Positions 7,907 to 17,157 of a DNA stretch of 57,057 bases are shown here, one piece after another. The notes under the pieces are model-generated. The model ran no database searches. It saw nothing but the letters and a program-made list of their open reading frames with translations, and was not told the origin of the DNA. Both the position numbers and the translations under genes were made by a program. Each line of letters starts with the position of its first letter. The stretch's first letter is position 1. The stretch covers positions 1 to 57,057 of the forward strand of contig CACWYC010000024.1 of NCBI GenBank assembly GCA_902765025.1, read 5' to 3'. The DNA comes from Oscillospiraceae bacterium (GTDB taxonomy: Bacteria; Bacillota; Clostridia; Oscillospirales; Oscillospiraceae).

Positions 7907-9433
7907 TTACGCACCCACGTACTTGATGCCGCTGCCGTCCTCCACCACCACGTCGGCGGTGAGCTGCTCAATCCACTCGCTGTAGCGGTGGTTCTGCAGG
8001 TCCTCGGTGACAGCCTGCTTCCAGTAGGGCTCGCCGAAGCTGTCCAGGTACATGACGTGGTAGCCGTAGCTGCTCTCCACGATGCCGGTGTCGCCCACGG
8101 CGCGGCCGTCTTCAAAGCACCAATCCTGGAAGGACTGGACATAGGTGTTATCCTGGGCCACGCCGGAGATCAGGCCGCCGTTGGCGGCAGAGCCGGTGTC
8201 CTCGCTGCGCTCCTCGGCCATGGTGGCAAAGCTCTCGGCAGTGGCCTCGCCGGCCTTCCACTCGGCCAGGTTGGCCTCGGCGGTGGCCTTGGCGGCGTCG
8301 GCATCGTCGCCGGTAAGGGTCAGGATGTGGCGGACGTTGACGGTGTTATAGTCGGGACGGCCGCAGCTGTGGAACACCACCAGATACCAGCTGGCGCCGC
8401 TCTCAATGCCGGTGTAGTCGCCATCCTCGTGGCTCTCCTCAAACACCCACTTGGTCACGTCGGTGCCGGTGTAGGCGCCGCCCTCCACGTGGTTGTAGTT
8501 GGCGATGTCCTCATAGTCGGGGGCAATGTGCTCCAGCACCTCGCCGGATTCCAGGCGGGCCAGAGCCTCGTCATAGGCGGTCTTGGCGGCCTCGGCGGCA
8601 GCGGCCTGGGCCTCCTCGGTGGCGGCAACGGTGTTGCCGTCTGCGTCGGTGGTGGAGGGGGCGGTGCCGTTGAAGTACAGCGTCTCGTAGTCGGCCACGT
8701 CAAACTCCAGACGCTCCTCGGCGTAGGCGCTCTCCAGCTCCTCGTCGGTGAAGGTCAGGCTGTCCACGTACTGCTGCTGGTACTGCTGGGCCAGCATGGT
8801 GGTGGTGACGGAATCCTTAAAGATGCGCATGGTCATGTTCTCGCCGAACACCAGCTTCAGATAGGCGCTGCTGGAATAGCCGTTGGAGGCGGCGTACTCC
8901 TTCAGGGAGGCCATGGTGTCCTCCAGCTCCTGCTTGTTCTCGTCGCTGAGGGTCATGCCCTCGGCTTTGGCGGCTTTGGCCAGGGTAACGTTGGTGGAGA
9001 GATTGTCCTTGGCGGTGGAGAGCAGGTAGTCGTGCCAGGTCAGCTCCTCCTCGCTGTCCACGCCCAGCAGCATCTTGGCCATTTCGCTGAGGCTCTGAGA
9101 GGCGATGGGGGTGGAGTCGTCAATGCCCATGTAGCTGTAATAGCTGCTGTTGCGGATGTTGTTGAGGGCATTATAATAGTAGTAATCCACCTGACCGGGG
9201 GTGTACTTCACGCCGTCCACGGTGACGGCGGTGGCGCTGCGGGTGAGGATGCCGGTCTTCATCACGATCAGCAGGGCGGCCACGATGACGAACACCACGG
9301 CGATGCAGCTGTACAGCACCTTGCTGCGGCGGTTCTCGGCGGCCTCCTTGGCCAGGCGCTCCGCCTTGGGGTCAACGTAACCCTCCTGGGAGAGAATCTC
9401 CTGGCGGGCCTTCTTTTCTCTGGATGCACTCAT
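7907..9433 (-). CDS. Membrane-anchored peptidyl-prolyl isomerase, PrsA/SurA type
   Basis: Extracytoplasmic folding factor of 508 residues. The first 40 residues are cytoplasmic and charged, followed by one membrane span (about 43-66); the rest faces outward. A SurA-N-like helical region (about 75-240) contains Tyr-rich YYYYNALNN. The C-terminal parvulin (PpiC) domain runs from about 365 to 490, with NVRHIL at its first strand, the GSAANGGL turn and YGYHVMYL at its last strand. A long Ala/Glu helix near 270-300 links them. No lipobox, so anchoring is by the helix rather than by lipid as in PrsA. A structured RNA candidate lies just upstream. Confidence 0.87.
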   Translation of the reverse strand: MSASREKKARQEILSQEGYVDPKAERLAKEAAENRRSKVLYSCIAVVFVIVAALLIVMKTGILTRSATAVTVDGVKYTPGQVDYYYYNALNNIRNSSYYSYMGIDDSTPIASQSLSEMAKMLLGVDSEEELTWHDYLLSTAKDNLSTNVTLAKAAKAEGMTLSDENKQELEDTMASLKEYAASNGYSSSAYLKLVFGENMTMRIFKDSVTTTMLAQQYQQQYVDSLTFTDEELESAYAEERLEFDVADYETLYFNGTAPSTTDADGNTVAATEEAQAAAAEAAKTAYDEALARLESGEVLEHIAPDYEDIANYNHVEGGAYTGTDVTKWVFEESHEDGDYTGIESGASWYLVVFHSCGRPDYNTVNVRHILTLTGDDADAAKATAEANLAEWKAGEATAESFATMAEERSEDTGSAANGGLISGVAQDNTYVQSFQDWCFEDGRAVGDTGIVESSYGYHVMYLDSFGEPYWKQAVTEDLQNHRYSEWIEQLTADVVVEDGSGIKYVGA

Positions 9434-9534
9434 TTGTATTCATTCCTCTCAAAAAATGGGCGGAAACGCCCGTTATTTTTGGCATACCCCGCTATTATAC
9501 AAGATAACCGCCGTTTTGGCAAGGGGGAAAGGCA

Positions 9535-9744
9535 CAAAAAAGCGATGCATACAGACCCAGTTATAACCTGCACCATCTCTGCAGGTGGGTTGTCTCCAGC
9601 TTGCTTTACTGCTTCCAACTTCCAGCCGCGAAAGGCAGCCGGGAGGCCTGCAAACCACATACTGATCCGACATCCCGTATAACCAAATGTGAGGATAAAA
9701 AAGGCCTGTATACACCGCGGGGGTGAGCCTGGTCTCCCGGGCTC
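9535..9744 (-). ncRNA. Structured RNA candidate, 6S-like size and layout
   Basis: On the minus strand an extended -10 (TGgTACAAT, 9751-9756) precedes about 210 gene-free bases that end in a U run at 9541-9536. The first bases form a 10-bp GC hairpin (9740-9749 with 9720-9729). Bases 9715-9702 then pair with 9558-9544, a closing stem of about 13 bp with G-U pairs, enclosing about 140 nt that include a CCTGCA/TGCAGG hairpin. Size, the long closing stem and the terminal U run suit 6S RNA, but I could not match its conserved central bubble. A cis leader of the PpiC gene is the alternative. Confidence 0.45.
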
Positions 9745-9799
9745 ACCCCTATTGTACCAAATCATCGGCGGTTTGAAAAGGGGAAATTTGCCCCAAAGG

Positions 9800-10096
9800 T
9801 CAGGAATCTTCCTCCTCGTCGTCCAAAAGCTGCTCCATAAACAGGTCGTAGACCTCATTGAGCTCCTCGTCGCTGTCCAGAGTGGAGAGCAGCTCCTCGC
9901 CGTTTTCCGTCACGGACTTGAGAATCACCAGGCCGTAGTCCTCGGCGGCAGCTTCGTCCATGTCCTCGGTGACGGTGGGGAAGAAGGCCATGTAGGTCTG
10001 GCCGTTATGCTCCAGGGCGTCTACGTATTCCAGGGTGATCTCCTGGCCGTCCTCGTCGGTGAGGGTGATGAAATTGGGGCCGTATTCGTCGCTCAT
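9800..10096 (-). CDS. DUF1292 family protein
   Basis: Small acidic protein of 98 residues with the family layout: NFITLTDEDGQEI at the start, then a beta-rich part containing YMAFFPT and ILKSV, and an acidic tail. The DUF1292 family is common in Clostridia and Bacilli, often near alaS/ruvX, and has no established role. Start ATG 10096 follows AGGAGGCG. Its stop is about 55 bases upstream of the RNA candidate. Confidence 0.8.
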   Translation of the reverse strand: MSDEYGPNFITLTDEDGQEITLEYVDALEHNGQTYMAFFPTVTEDMDEAAAEDYGLVILKSVTENGEELLSTLDSDEELNEVYDLFMEQLLDDEEEDS

Positions 10097-10383
10097 TGTA
10101 TGCGCCTCCTTATGATTTCGTGGATAGAGTATGCCACATTACGGGAGAAAAAGCAAGGCCGCCCTGACTTTTTTCACTATTTTTGACATATTTCCATAAA
10201 ATATCACCGTAATGGCCGGATTATACCATAATTATGGAAGAAAAAATTACAAATCCGGTGTTTTCATGATTTGACAGGTGTGGTACAATAGTGAAAATAA
10301 TGGATACGTATGGTCATAACCACGGCGATATCCGCGGCACAGCCGCTTTTTGCAATTTCCAAGGAAAGGAAGGTGCCCTGTCG

Positions 10384-13074
10384 ATGAGTGAAGGACGTCA
10401 CGTCTACGGAGACGGCGAGAACAAGCAGAGCGCCAGAAGAATAGAGTCCAACCCCCGCCGGGCCACCGAGCTGCACCCGCCGGTGCATCAGCAGGTGGAC
10501 GCCATCAACCGGCCTCGCCGTGAGGCGGCCTCCGCGCCCCGCAGCGCCCAGAGCGTCCCCCGCCAGGAGGCCACCGCTTCCCGTCGGGAGCACGTTGCCC
10601 CCCGGCAGGAGCAGACCGCGCCCCGCCAGGAGCAGGCTGCGCCCCGCAGGCCCAGAAAGAAAAGAAAGGGCGTTACGGCGCTGGGCGTCATCGGCACGCT
10701 GGCGCTGGTGGGCGTGCTGACGGTGGCCATCTTCTCGTGGATTTTCATGCGGTGGGTCAACACGTCGCTGAAGGGCAACGTGGAGGTCTACATCGACGAG
10801 TTTGAAAACAGCGTGTCCACGGAGCTGTATTATCAGGACCAGACCAGCGGCGACTGGGTCATGTACCAGACCCTGTTCATGGAGGGCGAGGACCGCATCT
10901 GGGTCAGCTATGACGAGATCCCCAAATACCTGCGTGACGCCGCCGTGGCCATTGAGGACCACCGGTTCTACGACCACAAGGGCGTGGACTGGAAGGGCAC
11001 CATCCGTGCCATCGTGTTCACCCTTGGCCCGGGCAACAGCCTCCAGGGCGGCTCCACCATCACCCAGCAGCTCATTAAGAACCTGACCCAGGACAGCGAG
11101 ACCACCGTCAAGCGCAAGGTGACGGAGATCTACCGGGCCCTGGAGATGGAGACCCGGTACGACAAGGACGAGATTTTAGAGGCGTACCTCAACGAGATCT
11201 ACCTGGGCCGCTCCTGCTACGGCGTGGAGGCGGCGTCGCTGCGGTATTTCGGCAAGTACGTCCGGGAGCTGGACCTGGCCGAGTGCGCCAGCCTCATATC
11301 CATTACCAACAACCCCTCCCGCTACGGCCCCCTGGAGAGCGACTGGAGCCGCAGGCAGAACCGGGGCCGCCAGCTTGACGTGCTGGAGCGGATGCTGGAA
11401 TACGGCATGATCTCCCAGGCGGAGTACGACAAGGCCGTGGACGAGGAGATCGTGTTCACCAACGGCTTCACCAACCTGGGCAACTACGTCAACGAGCATC
11501 TGGAGGAGATCAAGGAGGAGACGGAGAAGGAGCAGCCGGTGTCCACCGCGTGGAACTCCTATTTCACCGACGCCCTCATCGGCGACGTGGCCCGGGCCCT
11601 GGTGCGTGAGCTGGGGCTGACGGAGAGCCGCTACACCGACAAGGACGGCATCGAGCACGTCACCTCCGCCTACGAGCAGGCCATCAACATGGTGTACGGC
11701 AAAGGCTATAAGATCTACACCACCCAGATCATGGAGTACCAGAAGATCGCGGAGAAGGTGTTTGAGGACGTGTCCAACGCCCCTTATACCCGCTCCGACG
11801 GCGAGCAGCTCCAGGGCGCCATCACGGTGGTGGACCCCTACACGGGCTACGTGGTGGCCCTGGTGGGCGGCATCGGCCCCAAGACTGCCGACCGGGGCTG
11901 GAACTGGGCCACCAGCGAACGGCCCTGCGGCTCCGCCGTGAAGCCCATCAGCACCTACGCCCCGGCGCTGGATAACGGCACCATCACCGCCGCCAGCACC
12001 CTGGATGACTACCCCGTACTGCTGCTGAACGGCAGCAAGCCCTATCCTAAGAACGACAGCGGCCACTTCCGCGGACTCACCCCTGTCCGCACGGCGCTGG
12101 TCAGCTCCCTGAACACCTGCGCGGTGCGCCTGTGCATGAAGTACGGCGTATGGAACGCCTACGACTTTATGACCAACAAGCTGGGCTTCACCACCCTGAC
12201 GGCGGAGGACAGCCAGCAGGTGGGCAATATGGCCCTGGGCGGCTTCCAGTACGGCGTCACCACCAAGGAGATGGCGGCGGCTTACGGCGCTTTCGTCAAC
12301 GAGGGCATCTATACCGCCCCCCGCACCTTCGTGCGGGTGGAGGACGCCAACGGCCGGGTGGTGCTGGAGAATGAGGCCCGCTCCAACGTGGCCATGAAGC
12401 CCACCACCGCCGCCATCATGAACAGCATGCTGCAGCAGGTCATCTCCGGCGGCACCGGCTACAGCGCCCGGTTCAGCGGCATGCACATCGCCGGTAAGAC
12501 CGGTACCACCAACAACCTGAAGGACCGCTATTTTGTGGGCTACTCCCCCTATTACAGCGCCGCTGTGTGGGTGGGCTACAAGTCCAACTCCGTGGTGAGC
12601 TCCGGCGGCGTCAACCCGGCGGCCGTGCTGTGGCAGAAGGTGATGTCCCAGATCCACGCGGAGCTGCCGGATAAGGACTTCTTCACCTCCTCCGGCCTGA
12701 CCACCGTCACTGTGTGCGCCGACAGCGGCATGCTGGCCACCACCGCCTGCGAGGCTGACCCCAGAGGCAGCCGGGTGGTGACGGAAATCTGCGCCAGCGA
12801 CAACCAGCCCTTGGAATACTGCACCTACCACGACGGCTCCGCCATTCTGAACTATGTCCGGGACGACGAGCAGTTTGCCGACTTCCCGGAGATTGTGGCG
12901 GATGACGACGACTATGTGATGCACACCAAGCCTATGATCGTGGTGCCCGACCCGGAGGATCCCTCCACCTGGTGGGATGAGTTCGGCAACTTCATCGGCG
13001 GAGATATGATTCCGCCGGAGAATGGGCAGGAGACCAGCACGGACACGGAGCCGGGCGTTGACCTGGGCGACTGA
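10384..13074 (+). CDS. Class A penicillin-binding protein (PBP1A type)
   Basis: Bifunctional cell-wall synthase of 896 residues: glycosyltransferase GT51 plus transpeptidase. ATG 10384 is chosen because AAGGAAGG lies upstream and the longer frame from 10291 starts in promoter-like sequence. A basic, Gln/Arg/Pro-rich cytoplasmic tail (1-95) precedes one membrane span (about 100-125). GT51 motifs: EDHRFYDHKG (Glu near 190) and GGSTITQQL. Transpeptidase motifs: S517-AVK, S575-LN, K705-TGT. The C-terminus is acidic and Pro-rich. Monocistronic: promoter TTGACA at 10274 and a strong terminator at 13093. Confidence 0.93.
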   Translation: MSEGRHVYGDGENKQSARRIESNPRRATELHPPVHQQVDAINRPRREAASAPRSAQSVPRQEATASRREHVAPRQEQTAPRQEQAAPRRPRKKRKGVTALGVIGTLALVGVLTVAIFSWIFMRWVNTSLKGNVEVYIDEFENSVSTELYYQDQTSGDWVMYQTLFMEGEDRIWVSYDEIPKYLRDAAVAIEDHRFYDHKGVDWKGTIRAIVFTLGPGNSLQGGSTITQQLIKNLTQDSETTVKRKVTEIYRALEMETRYDKDEILEAYLNEIYLGRSCYGVEAASLRYFGKYVRELDLAECASLISITNNPSRYGPLESDWSRRQNRGRQLDVLERMLEYGMISQAEYDKAVDEEIVFTNGFTNLGNYVNEHLEEIKEETEKEQPVSTAWNSYFTDALIGDVARALVRELGLTESRYTDKDGIEHVTSAYEQAINMVYGKGYKIYTTQIMEYQKIAEKVFEDVSNAPYTRSDGEQLQGAITVVDPYTGYVVALVGGIGPKTADRGWNWATSERPCGSAVKPISTYAPALDNGTITAASTLDDYPVLLLNGSKPYPKNDSGHFRGLTPVRTALVSSLNTCAVRLCMKYGVWNAYDFMTNKLGFTTLTAEDSQQVGNMALGGFQYGVTTKEMAAAYGAFVNEGIYTAPRTFVRVEDANGRVVLENEARSNVAMKPTTAAIMNSMLQQVISGGTGYSARFSGMHIAGKTGTTNNLKDRYFVGYSPYYSAAVWVGYKSNSVVSSGGVNPAAVLWQKVMSQIHAELPDKDFFTSSGLTTVTVCADSGMLATTACEADPRGSRVVTEICASDNQPLEYCTYHDGSAILNYVRDDEQFADFPEIVADDDDYVMHTKPMIVVPDPEDPSTWWDEFGNFIGGDMIPPENGQETSTDTEPGVDLGD

Positions 13075-13092
13075 TAAAACCGAATTAATGCA

Positions 13093-13126
13093 AAAAGAAA
13101 TCCACCCGAATGGGTGGATTTCTTTT
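13093..13126. terminator. Bidirectional terminator between PBP and serA
   Basis: A perfect 15-bp stem (AAAAGAAATCCACCC and its complement) with loop GAAT serves both convergent genes. Confidence 0.9.
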
Positions 13127-13140
13127 AGTTGTTGAATAGG

Positions 13141-14046
13141 TTACATGGCCTTGATGATGTCTACGATCTCGGCGCCGATGCGCTTCTGGGCCTCCACCGT
13201 TGCCGCGCCGATATGCGGCGTGCAGGACACCATGGGGTGGGAGTACAGCGCCTTGTTGGTGGCGGGCTCGTCGGCGTACACGTCCAGGCCGGCGGCGCGC
13301 ACCTTGCCGCTCTCCAACGCCGCCAGCAGGGCGGCCTCGTCCACGTTGGTGCCGCGGGAGGTGTTGATGATGCACACGCCGTCCTTCATCTTGGCGATGT
13401 TCTCGGCGCTGATGAGGGCGCCGCCGTCCACCGCCGGGGCGTGGACGGACACGAAGTCGGCCTGGGACAGCAGCTCGTCCATCTCCACGTAGGGGATGCC
13501 CAGCTGCTCCTCGATGCCGGGGATGTGGAAGATGTCGAAGGCGATGACCTTCATGCCGATGGCCTTGGCCATCACGCCCAGGTGCTGACCGATGCGGCCG
13601 AAGCCCACGATGCCCAGCGTCTTGCCCTGGAGCTCAATGCCCTTGCCGTAGGCCTTTTTCTCCCACTTGTCCTCACGCATGGTATGGCCCGCGATGGACA
13701 GATACCGGGCGCAGGCGAACATGTGGCCCATGGCCAGCTCCGCCACCGACTGGGAGGAGGCACGGGGGGTGTTCTTCACGGCGATGCCGCAGCTCTCGGC
13801 GTACTTTACGTCGATGTTGTCCACGCCCACGCCGCCGCGGATAATCATTTTAAGCCGTCCGCCCTTGGCCTCGTCGATGTGGTTGGCGCGGACCTTGGTC
13901 TTGCTGCGCACCACCACCACGTCGAAGTCCCGCAGGGCAGCGCCCAGCTGGTCGGGCTCATAGAACTGCTCCACCACCTCGTGGCCCAGCTCACGAAGCT
14001 GCGCCAGGGCGGTCTTATCCATGCCGTCGGTAACCAGAATACGCAT
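13141..14046 (-). CDS. serA: D-3-phosphoglycerate dehydrogenase, short form
   Basis: First enzyme of serine synthesis: oxidises 3-phosphoglycerate with NAD+. 301 residues, start ATG 14046 behind AAAGGGG. Visible: RGGVGVDNID near 76-85, nucleotide fold GIVGFGRIGQ near 145-154, NTSRGTNVDE with the substrate arginine, and the catalytic histidine in TPHIGA. It ends after the catalytic fold, so the C-terminal ACT/ASB regulatory domains are absent and serine feedback through ACT is not expected. Lies directly downstream of serC, 27 bases apart, as one operon. Confidence 0.9.
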   Translation of the reverse strand: MRILVTDGMDKTALAQLRELGHEVVEQFYEPDQLGAALRDFDVVVVRSKTKVRANHIDEAKGGRLKMIIRGGVGVDNIDVKYAESCGIAVKNTPRASSQSVAELAMGHMFACARYLSIAGHTMREDKWEKKAYGKGIELQGKTLGIVGFGRIGQHLGVMAKAIGMKVIAFDIFHIPGIEEQLGIPYVEMDELLSQADFVSVHAPAVDGGALISAENIAKMKDGVCIINTSRGTNVDEAALLAALESGKVRAAGLDVYADEPATNKALYSHPMVSCTPHIGAATVEAQKRIGAEIVDIIKAM

Positions 14047-14073
14047 AGTGATAACCCCTTTCCTCAAATACGA

Positions 14074-15162
14074 TTATTTGTGCTCCCGCTCAAACTTTTC
14101 CAGGAATGCCACCAGCGCCTGGGCGCCCTCGATGGGCATGGCGTTATACACGCTGGCCCGCAGACCGCCCACGCTCTTGTGGCCCTTCAGGTTGTCGAAG
14201 CCGGCCTCCTTGGAGGCGGCCACCACGGCGGCGTCCATATCCTTGTCGCCGGTGACGAAGGGAATGTTCATGAGGCTGCGGTCCTGGGGCACCACCGCGC
14301 CCCGGAACAGGGCGGACTTGTCCAGGAAGTCGTAGATGACCTGGGCCTTGGCCTTGTTGCGGCGCTCCATCTCCTCCAGGCCGCCCAGGTTGCGCAGGTA
14401 CTTGAACACCTTGCCGCAGCAGTAGATGGCCCAGCAGTTGGGGGTGTTGTACATGGAGCCGTTGTCGGCGTGGGTCTTGTACATCATATAGATGGGGGTC
14501 TTGGGGTCCAGATCGTCCCGGATCAGATCCTCCCGGATGATGACCACGGCCATACCGGCGGGGCCCACGTTCTTCTGCACGCCGGCCCAGATGAGGCCGT
14601 AGTCCGCCACGTTGCAGGGGCGGGAGAGGAACATGGAGCTCTGGTCGGACACCAGGATGTGGCCCTTGGTGTTGGGCAGCTTGTTCCAGGTGGTGCCGTT
14701 GATGGTCTCATTCTCGCAGATGTAGACGTAGTCGCAGTCGTCGGGAATGGGCAGATCGGAGCAGTCGGGGATATAGGAGAAGTTCTTGTCGGCGGAGGAG
14801 GCCACAATCTGCACCTCGCCGTACTTCTTGGCCTCGGCAATGGCCTTCTTGGACCAGGTGCCGGTCTCGATATAGCAGGCCTTGCCGTGCTTCATCAGAT
14901 TCATGGGCACCATGGCGAATTGCAGCGTGCCGCCGCCCTGGATGAACAGCACCTTGTAGTTGTCGGGAATGCCCATCAGCGCCCGGAGATCCGCCTCGGC
15001 CTCGTCGATGATCTGCTGGAACACCTTGGAGCGATGGCTCATCTCCATGACGCACATGCCGCTGCCGCGGTAGTTCATCATCTCGTCACGGATCTCCTCC
15101 AGCACGCTCTCCGGCATCATGGCGGGGCCGGCGGAGAAGTTAAAAGTGCGATCGTACTTCAT
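14074..15162 (-). CDS. serC: Phosphoserine aminotransferase
   Basis: PLP enzyme (362 residues) making O-phosphoserine from 3-phosphohydroxypyruvate and glutamate; it may also serve in PLP synthesis. Start ATG 15162 follows AGGAGG by 8 bases. Visible: FNFSAGPAMMPESV at the N-terminus, IQGGGTLQFAM near 74-84, VSDQSS near 171-176, the PLP lysine K197 in VQKNVGPAG, and RASVYNAMP at the end. First gene of the serC-serA operon, read from the promoter at 15217-15245. No serB is seen nearby. Confidence 0.93.
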   Translation of the reverse strand: MKYDRTFNFSAGPAMMPESVLEEIRDEMMNYRGSGMCVMEMSHRSKVFQQIIDEAEADLRALMGIPDNYKVLFIQGGGTLQFAMVPMNLMKHGKACYIETGTWSKKAIAEAKKYGEVQIVASSADKNFSYIPDCSDLPIPDDCDYVYICENETINGTTWNKLPNTKGHILVSDQSSMFLSRPCNVADYGLIWAGVQKNVGPAGMAVVIIREDLIRDDLDPKTPIYMMYKTHADNGSMYNTPNCWAIYCCGKVFKYLRNLGGLEEMERRNKAKAQVIYDFLDKSALFRGAVVPQDRSLMNIPFVTGDKDMDAAVVAASKEAGFDNLKGHKSVGGLRASVYNAMPIEGAQALVAFLEKFEREHK

Positions 15163-15216
15163 GTATCTGTCCTCCTGCATCGTAGTGGGTGGGTTTACTC
15201 TTACATGGTTAAATAT

Positions 15217-15245
15217 AGTATAAGCCTTTCCGGTGGGATAATCAA
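15217..15245 (-). promoter_or_regulatory. Promoter of serC-serA
   Basis: On the minus strand TTGATT (15245-15240) and TATACT (15222-15217) are 17 bases apart. Confidence 0.75.
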
Positions 15246-15301
15246 GAGGATTGCAAACAAAAATTGTGGAAACCTAAAAATTTTTAATGAATAACGGGCT
15301 G

Positions 15302-15331
15302 TTGACACGCGGCGCGGACGCATGGTATAAC
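15302..15331 (+). promoter_or_regulatory. Promoter of the ClC transporter gene
   Basis: TTGACA (15302-15307) and TATAAC (15326-15331), 18-base spacer. It lies downstream of the furthest in-frame start (15287), which argues for the shorter start at 15362. Confidence 0.7.
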
Positions 15332-15361
15332 GGAACGACTGAAAAAAGGGGGCGGAAGACT

Positions 15362-16612
15362 GTGGAGCAGAGGGAGACACGGTGGCAGCATATGGGCAAA
15401 TACGCCGCGGCGCTGGTGAAATGGTTTGCGGTAGGCGGACTGGTGGGCGCGGTAGGCGGCGTGGTGGGCTCACTGTTCCACCTGGGCGTACACTACGCCA
15501 CGGCGCTGCGGCTGGAAAACCCCTGGATTCTCTATTTCCTGCCCCTGTGCGGCCTGGCCATCGTGGCGCTGTACCGGGCCTGCCACCTGGAAGGGGCGGG
15601 CACCAACGCCATCATCGAGTCGGTGCATTTCGGCAAGAACGTGCCGGTGGCCCTGGTGCCGGTAATCTTCATCAGCACGGTGCTGACCCACCTTTGCGGC
15701 GGCTCCGCGGGCCGGGAGGGCGCAGCGCTGCAAATCGGCGGCGGCATCGGCTACGAGGCGGGGCGGCTGCTGCATTTGGGGGAGAAGGACTTGCCCCTGG
15801 CCACGTTGTGCGGCATGGCGGGGGTGTTCTCCGCCCTGTTCGGCACGCCGCTGACGGCCACCGTGTTCGCCCTGGAGGTCATCTCCGTGGGGGTGCTGTA
15901 CTACGCCGGGCTGATTCCCTGCCTCACCGCGTCGCTGGTGGGGTATCTGGTCAGCACGTTTATGGGCGTGGCCCCCACCCGGTTCGCCGTGGTGATGCCG
16001 GAGGCGGACGTGATGACCATGGTGCGGGTGGTAGCGCTGGCGCTGCTGTGCGGCGGCGTCAGCATCCTGTTCTGCCAGGGCCTCCACCGCATCGAGCACC
16101 TGGCGGCGCGCTATCTGAAAAATACATACCTCCGCTCGGCGGTGGGCGGAGGGGTGCTCATCGGCCTGACGCTGCTGCTGGGCACCGACTACAACGGCGC
16201 CGGTATGGAGGCCATCGAGCGGGCCATGGCGGGGGAGGCGAGCCACGGGGCGTGGCTCTTGAAGCTGCTGTTTACCGCCATCACCATCGGCTGCGGCTTC
16301 AAGGGCGGCGAGGTGGTGCCCTCCTTCTTCGTGGGGGCTACGTTTGGCTGCCTTGCCGCGCCCTGGCTGGGGCTGAGCGCCGGGGTGGGGGCCGCCATCG
16401 GACTGGTGGCGGTGTTCTGCGGGGCGGTGAACTGCCCGCTGGCATCTATCCTGCTGGCCATGGAGCTGTTCGGCGCCCAGGGGATGCTGTATTTCGCCAT
16501 GGCCTGCGCCATCAGCTACGTGGTGTCCGGCTACTGCGGGCTGTACAGCAGCCAAACCATCCTCTACTCCAAGCTGCGGGCGGAGTATATCAACGTCCAC
16601 ACCAAAGAGTGA
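15362..16612 (+). CDS. ClC-family chloride transporter
   Basis: Integral membrane chloride channel or Cl-/H+ antiporter, 416 residues, about ten hydrophobic helices. GTG 15362 is chosen because it follows a purine-rich GGGGGCGGAAG site and the promoter; ATG 15392 is an alternative. Selectivity-loop motifs: LEGAGTN (77-83, in place of GSGIP) and GSAGREGA (114-121), with Glu119 as the proton-gate glutamate. GCGFKGGEVVPSFFVGA (near 320-336) matches the conserved third filter element. No C-terminal CBS domains. Monocistronic; tRNA-Cys follows under its own promoter. Confidence 0.88.
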   Translation: MEQRETRWQHMGKYAAALVKWFAVGGLVGAVGGVVGSLFHLGVHYATALRLENPWILYFLPLCGLAIVALYRACHLEGAGTNAIIESVHFGKNVPVALVPVIFISTVLTHLCGGSAGREGAALQIGGGIGYEAGRLLHLGEKDLPLATLCGMAGVFSALFGTPLTATVFALEVISVGVLYYAGLIPCLTASLVGYLVSTFMGVAPTRFAVVMPEADVMTMVRVVALALLCGGVSILFCQGLHRIEHLAARYLKNTYLRSAVGGGVLIGLTLLLGTDYNGAGMEAIERAMAGEASHGAWLLKLLFTAITIGCGFKGGEVVPSFFVGATFGCLAAPWLGLSAGVGAAIGLVAVFCGAVNCPLASILLAMELFGAQGMLYFAMACAISYVVSGYCGLYSSQTILYSKLRAEYINVHTKE

Positions 16613-16632
16613 GGGAAAATTTGCTTTGCCCC

Positions 16633-16662
16633 TTGACAATGGACGGCGGGGTGTATTATAAT
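16633..16662 (+). promoter_or_regulatory. Promoter of tRNA-Cys
   Basis: TTGACA (16633-16638) and TATAAT (16657-16662), 18-base spacer, about 32 bases before the tRNA. Confidence 0.8.
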
Positions 16663-16694
16663 ACCTCCTGTCCGTTGCACAAGGCGGCAACAAT

Positions 16695-16769
16695 GGTGAC
16701 ATAGCCAAGTGGTAAGGCAAGGGTCTGCAAAACCCTCATTCCCCAGTTCAAATCTGGGTGTCACCTCCA
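16695..16769 (+). tRNA. tRNA-Cys (anticodon GCA)
   Basis: Acceptor arms GGTGACA and TGTCACC pair fully; the anticodon loop CTGCAAA gives GCA; the T loop GTTCAAATC is normal; the discriminator is T, as expected for tRNA-Cys, with CCA encoded. A terminator hairpin with T run follows at 16775-16800. Confidence 0.95.
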
Positions 16770-16774
16770 AAAAG

Positions 16775-16800
16775 AAAAAGTCGCGTAAGCGGCTTTTTCT
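16775..16800 (+). terminator. Terminator after tRNA-Cys
   Basis: AAAAAGTCGC and GCGGCTTTTT pair over GTAA, followed by further T-rich sequence. Confidence 0.75.
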
Positions 16801-16836
16801 TTTTGTCCTCTTCTCTCGTCTTTGTTCCCTTTTCTC

Positions 16837-16880
16837 TTGCGAAGCTTGTATTATTCTGCTATAATTCTAATAGAATAATA
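16837..16880 (+). promoter_or_regulatory. Toxin-antitoxin promoter with overlapping operator
   Basis: TTGCGA (16837-16842) and TATAAT (16860-16865), 17-base spacer. The inverted repeat TATTATTCT (16849-16857) / AGAATAATA (16872-16880) brackets the -10 box, as expected for autorepression by the antitoxin complex. Confidence 0.65.
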
Positions 16881-16896
16881 GAAAGGGGGCGCTAAT

Positions 16897-17157
16897 GTGA
16901 TTATCAAACCTTCTACGGCAATACGAAACGACTATGCGGGAATATCCGCGCTTGCCCATGAAACAGATACGCCTGTGGTGCTGACAAAAAACGGGGAGAG
17001 CGACCTGGTGGTGATGAGCTATGAAGCCTTTGAACGCCGGGAGGAGCTTTTACGGCTGAAGGCCAGGCTGGAGACGGCGGAGCAGATGCGGCTGAGCGGG
17101 GTTGAGGGCATCTCTCTGGAGGAGTCCAGGCGGCGGCTGGAGGCGCTGTATGACTGA
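16897..17157 (+). CDS. Antitoxin, Phd/YefM family
   Basis: 86-residue antitoxin and autorepressor. GTG 16897 follows AAAGGGGG. The N-terminal Phd/YefM DNA-binding fold is visible (IRNDYAGISALAHET, then PVVLTKNGESDLVVMSYEAFERRE near 27-50); the C-terminal helices should wrap the toxin. The stop overlaps the toxin start by 8 bases. Promoter operator at 16837-16880. Confidence 0.85.
   Translation: MIIKPSTAIRNDYAGISALAHETDTPVVLTKNGESDLVVMSYEAFERREELLRLKARLETAEQMRLSGVEGISLEESRRRLEALYD

Noticed and set aside
9535..9744. SRP RNA or T-box leader
   Set aside because: The SRP domain IV signature and the T-box GGTGG box are absent despite a GGAAGCAG string.
11176..12924. 582-codon minus-strand frame opposite the penicillin-binding protein
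   Set aside because: Composition of His, Gly, Val and Ala only; no ribosome site; shadow of the PBP.
13129..15294. 721-codon plus-strand open frame opposite serA-serC
   Set aside because: Antisense shadow; the minus strand carries two complete enzymes with full motifs and ribosome sites.
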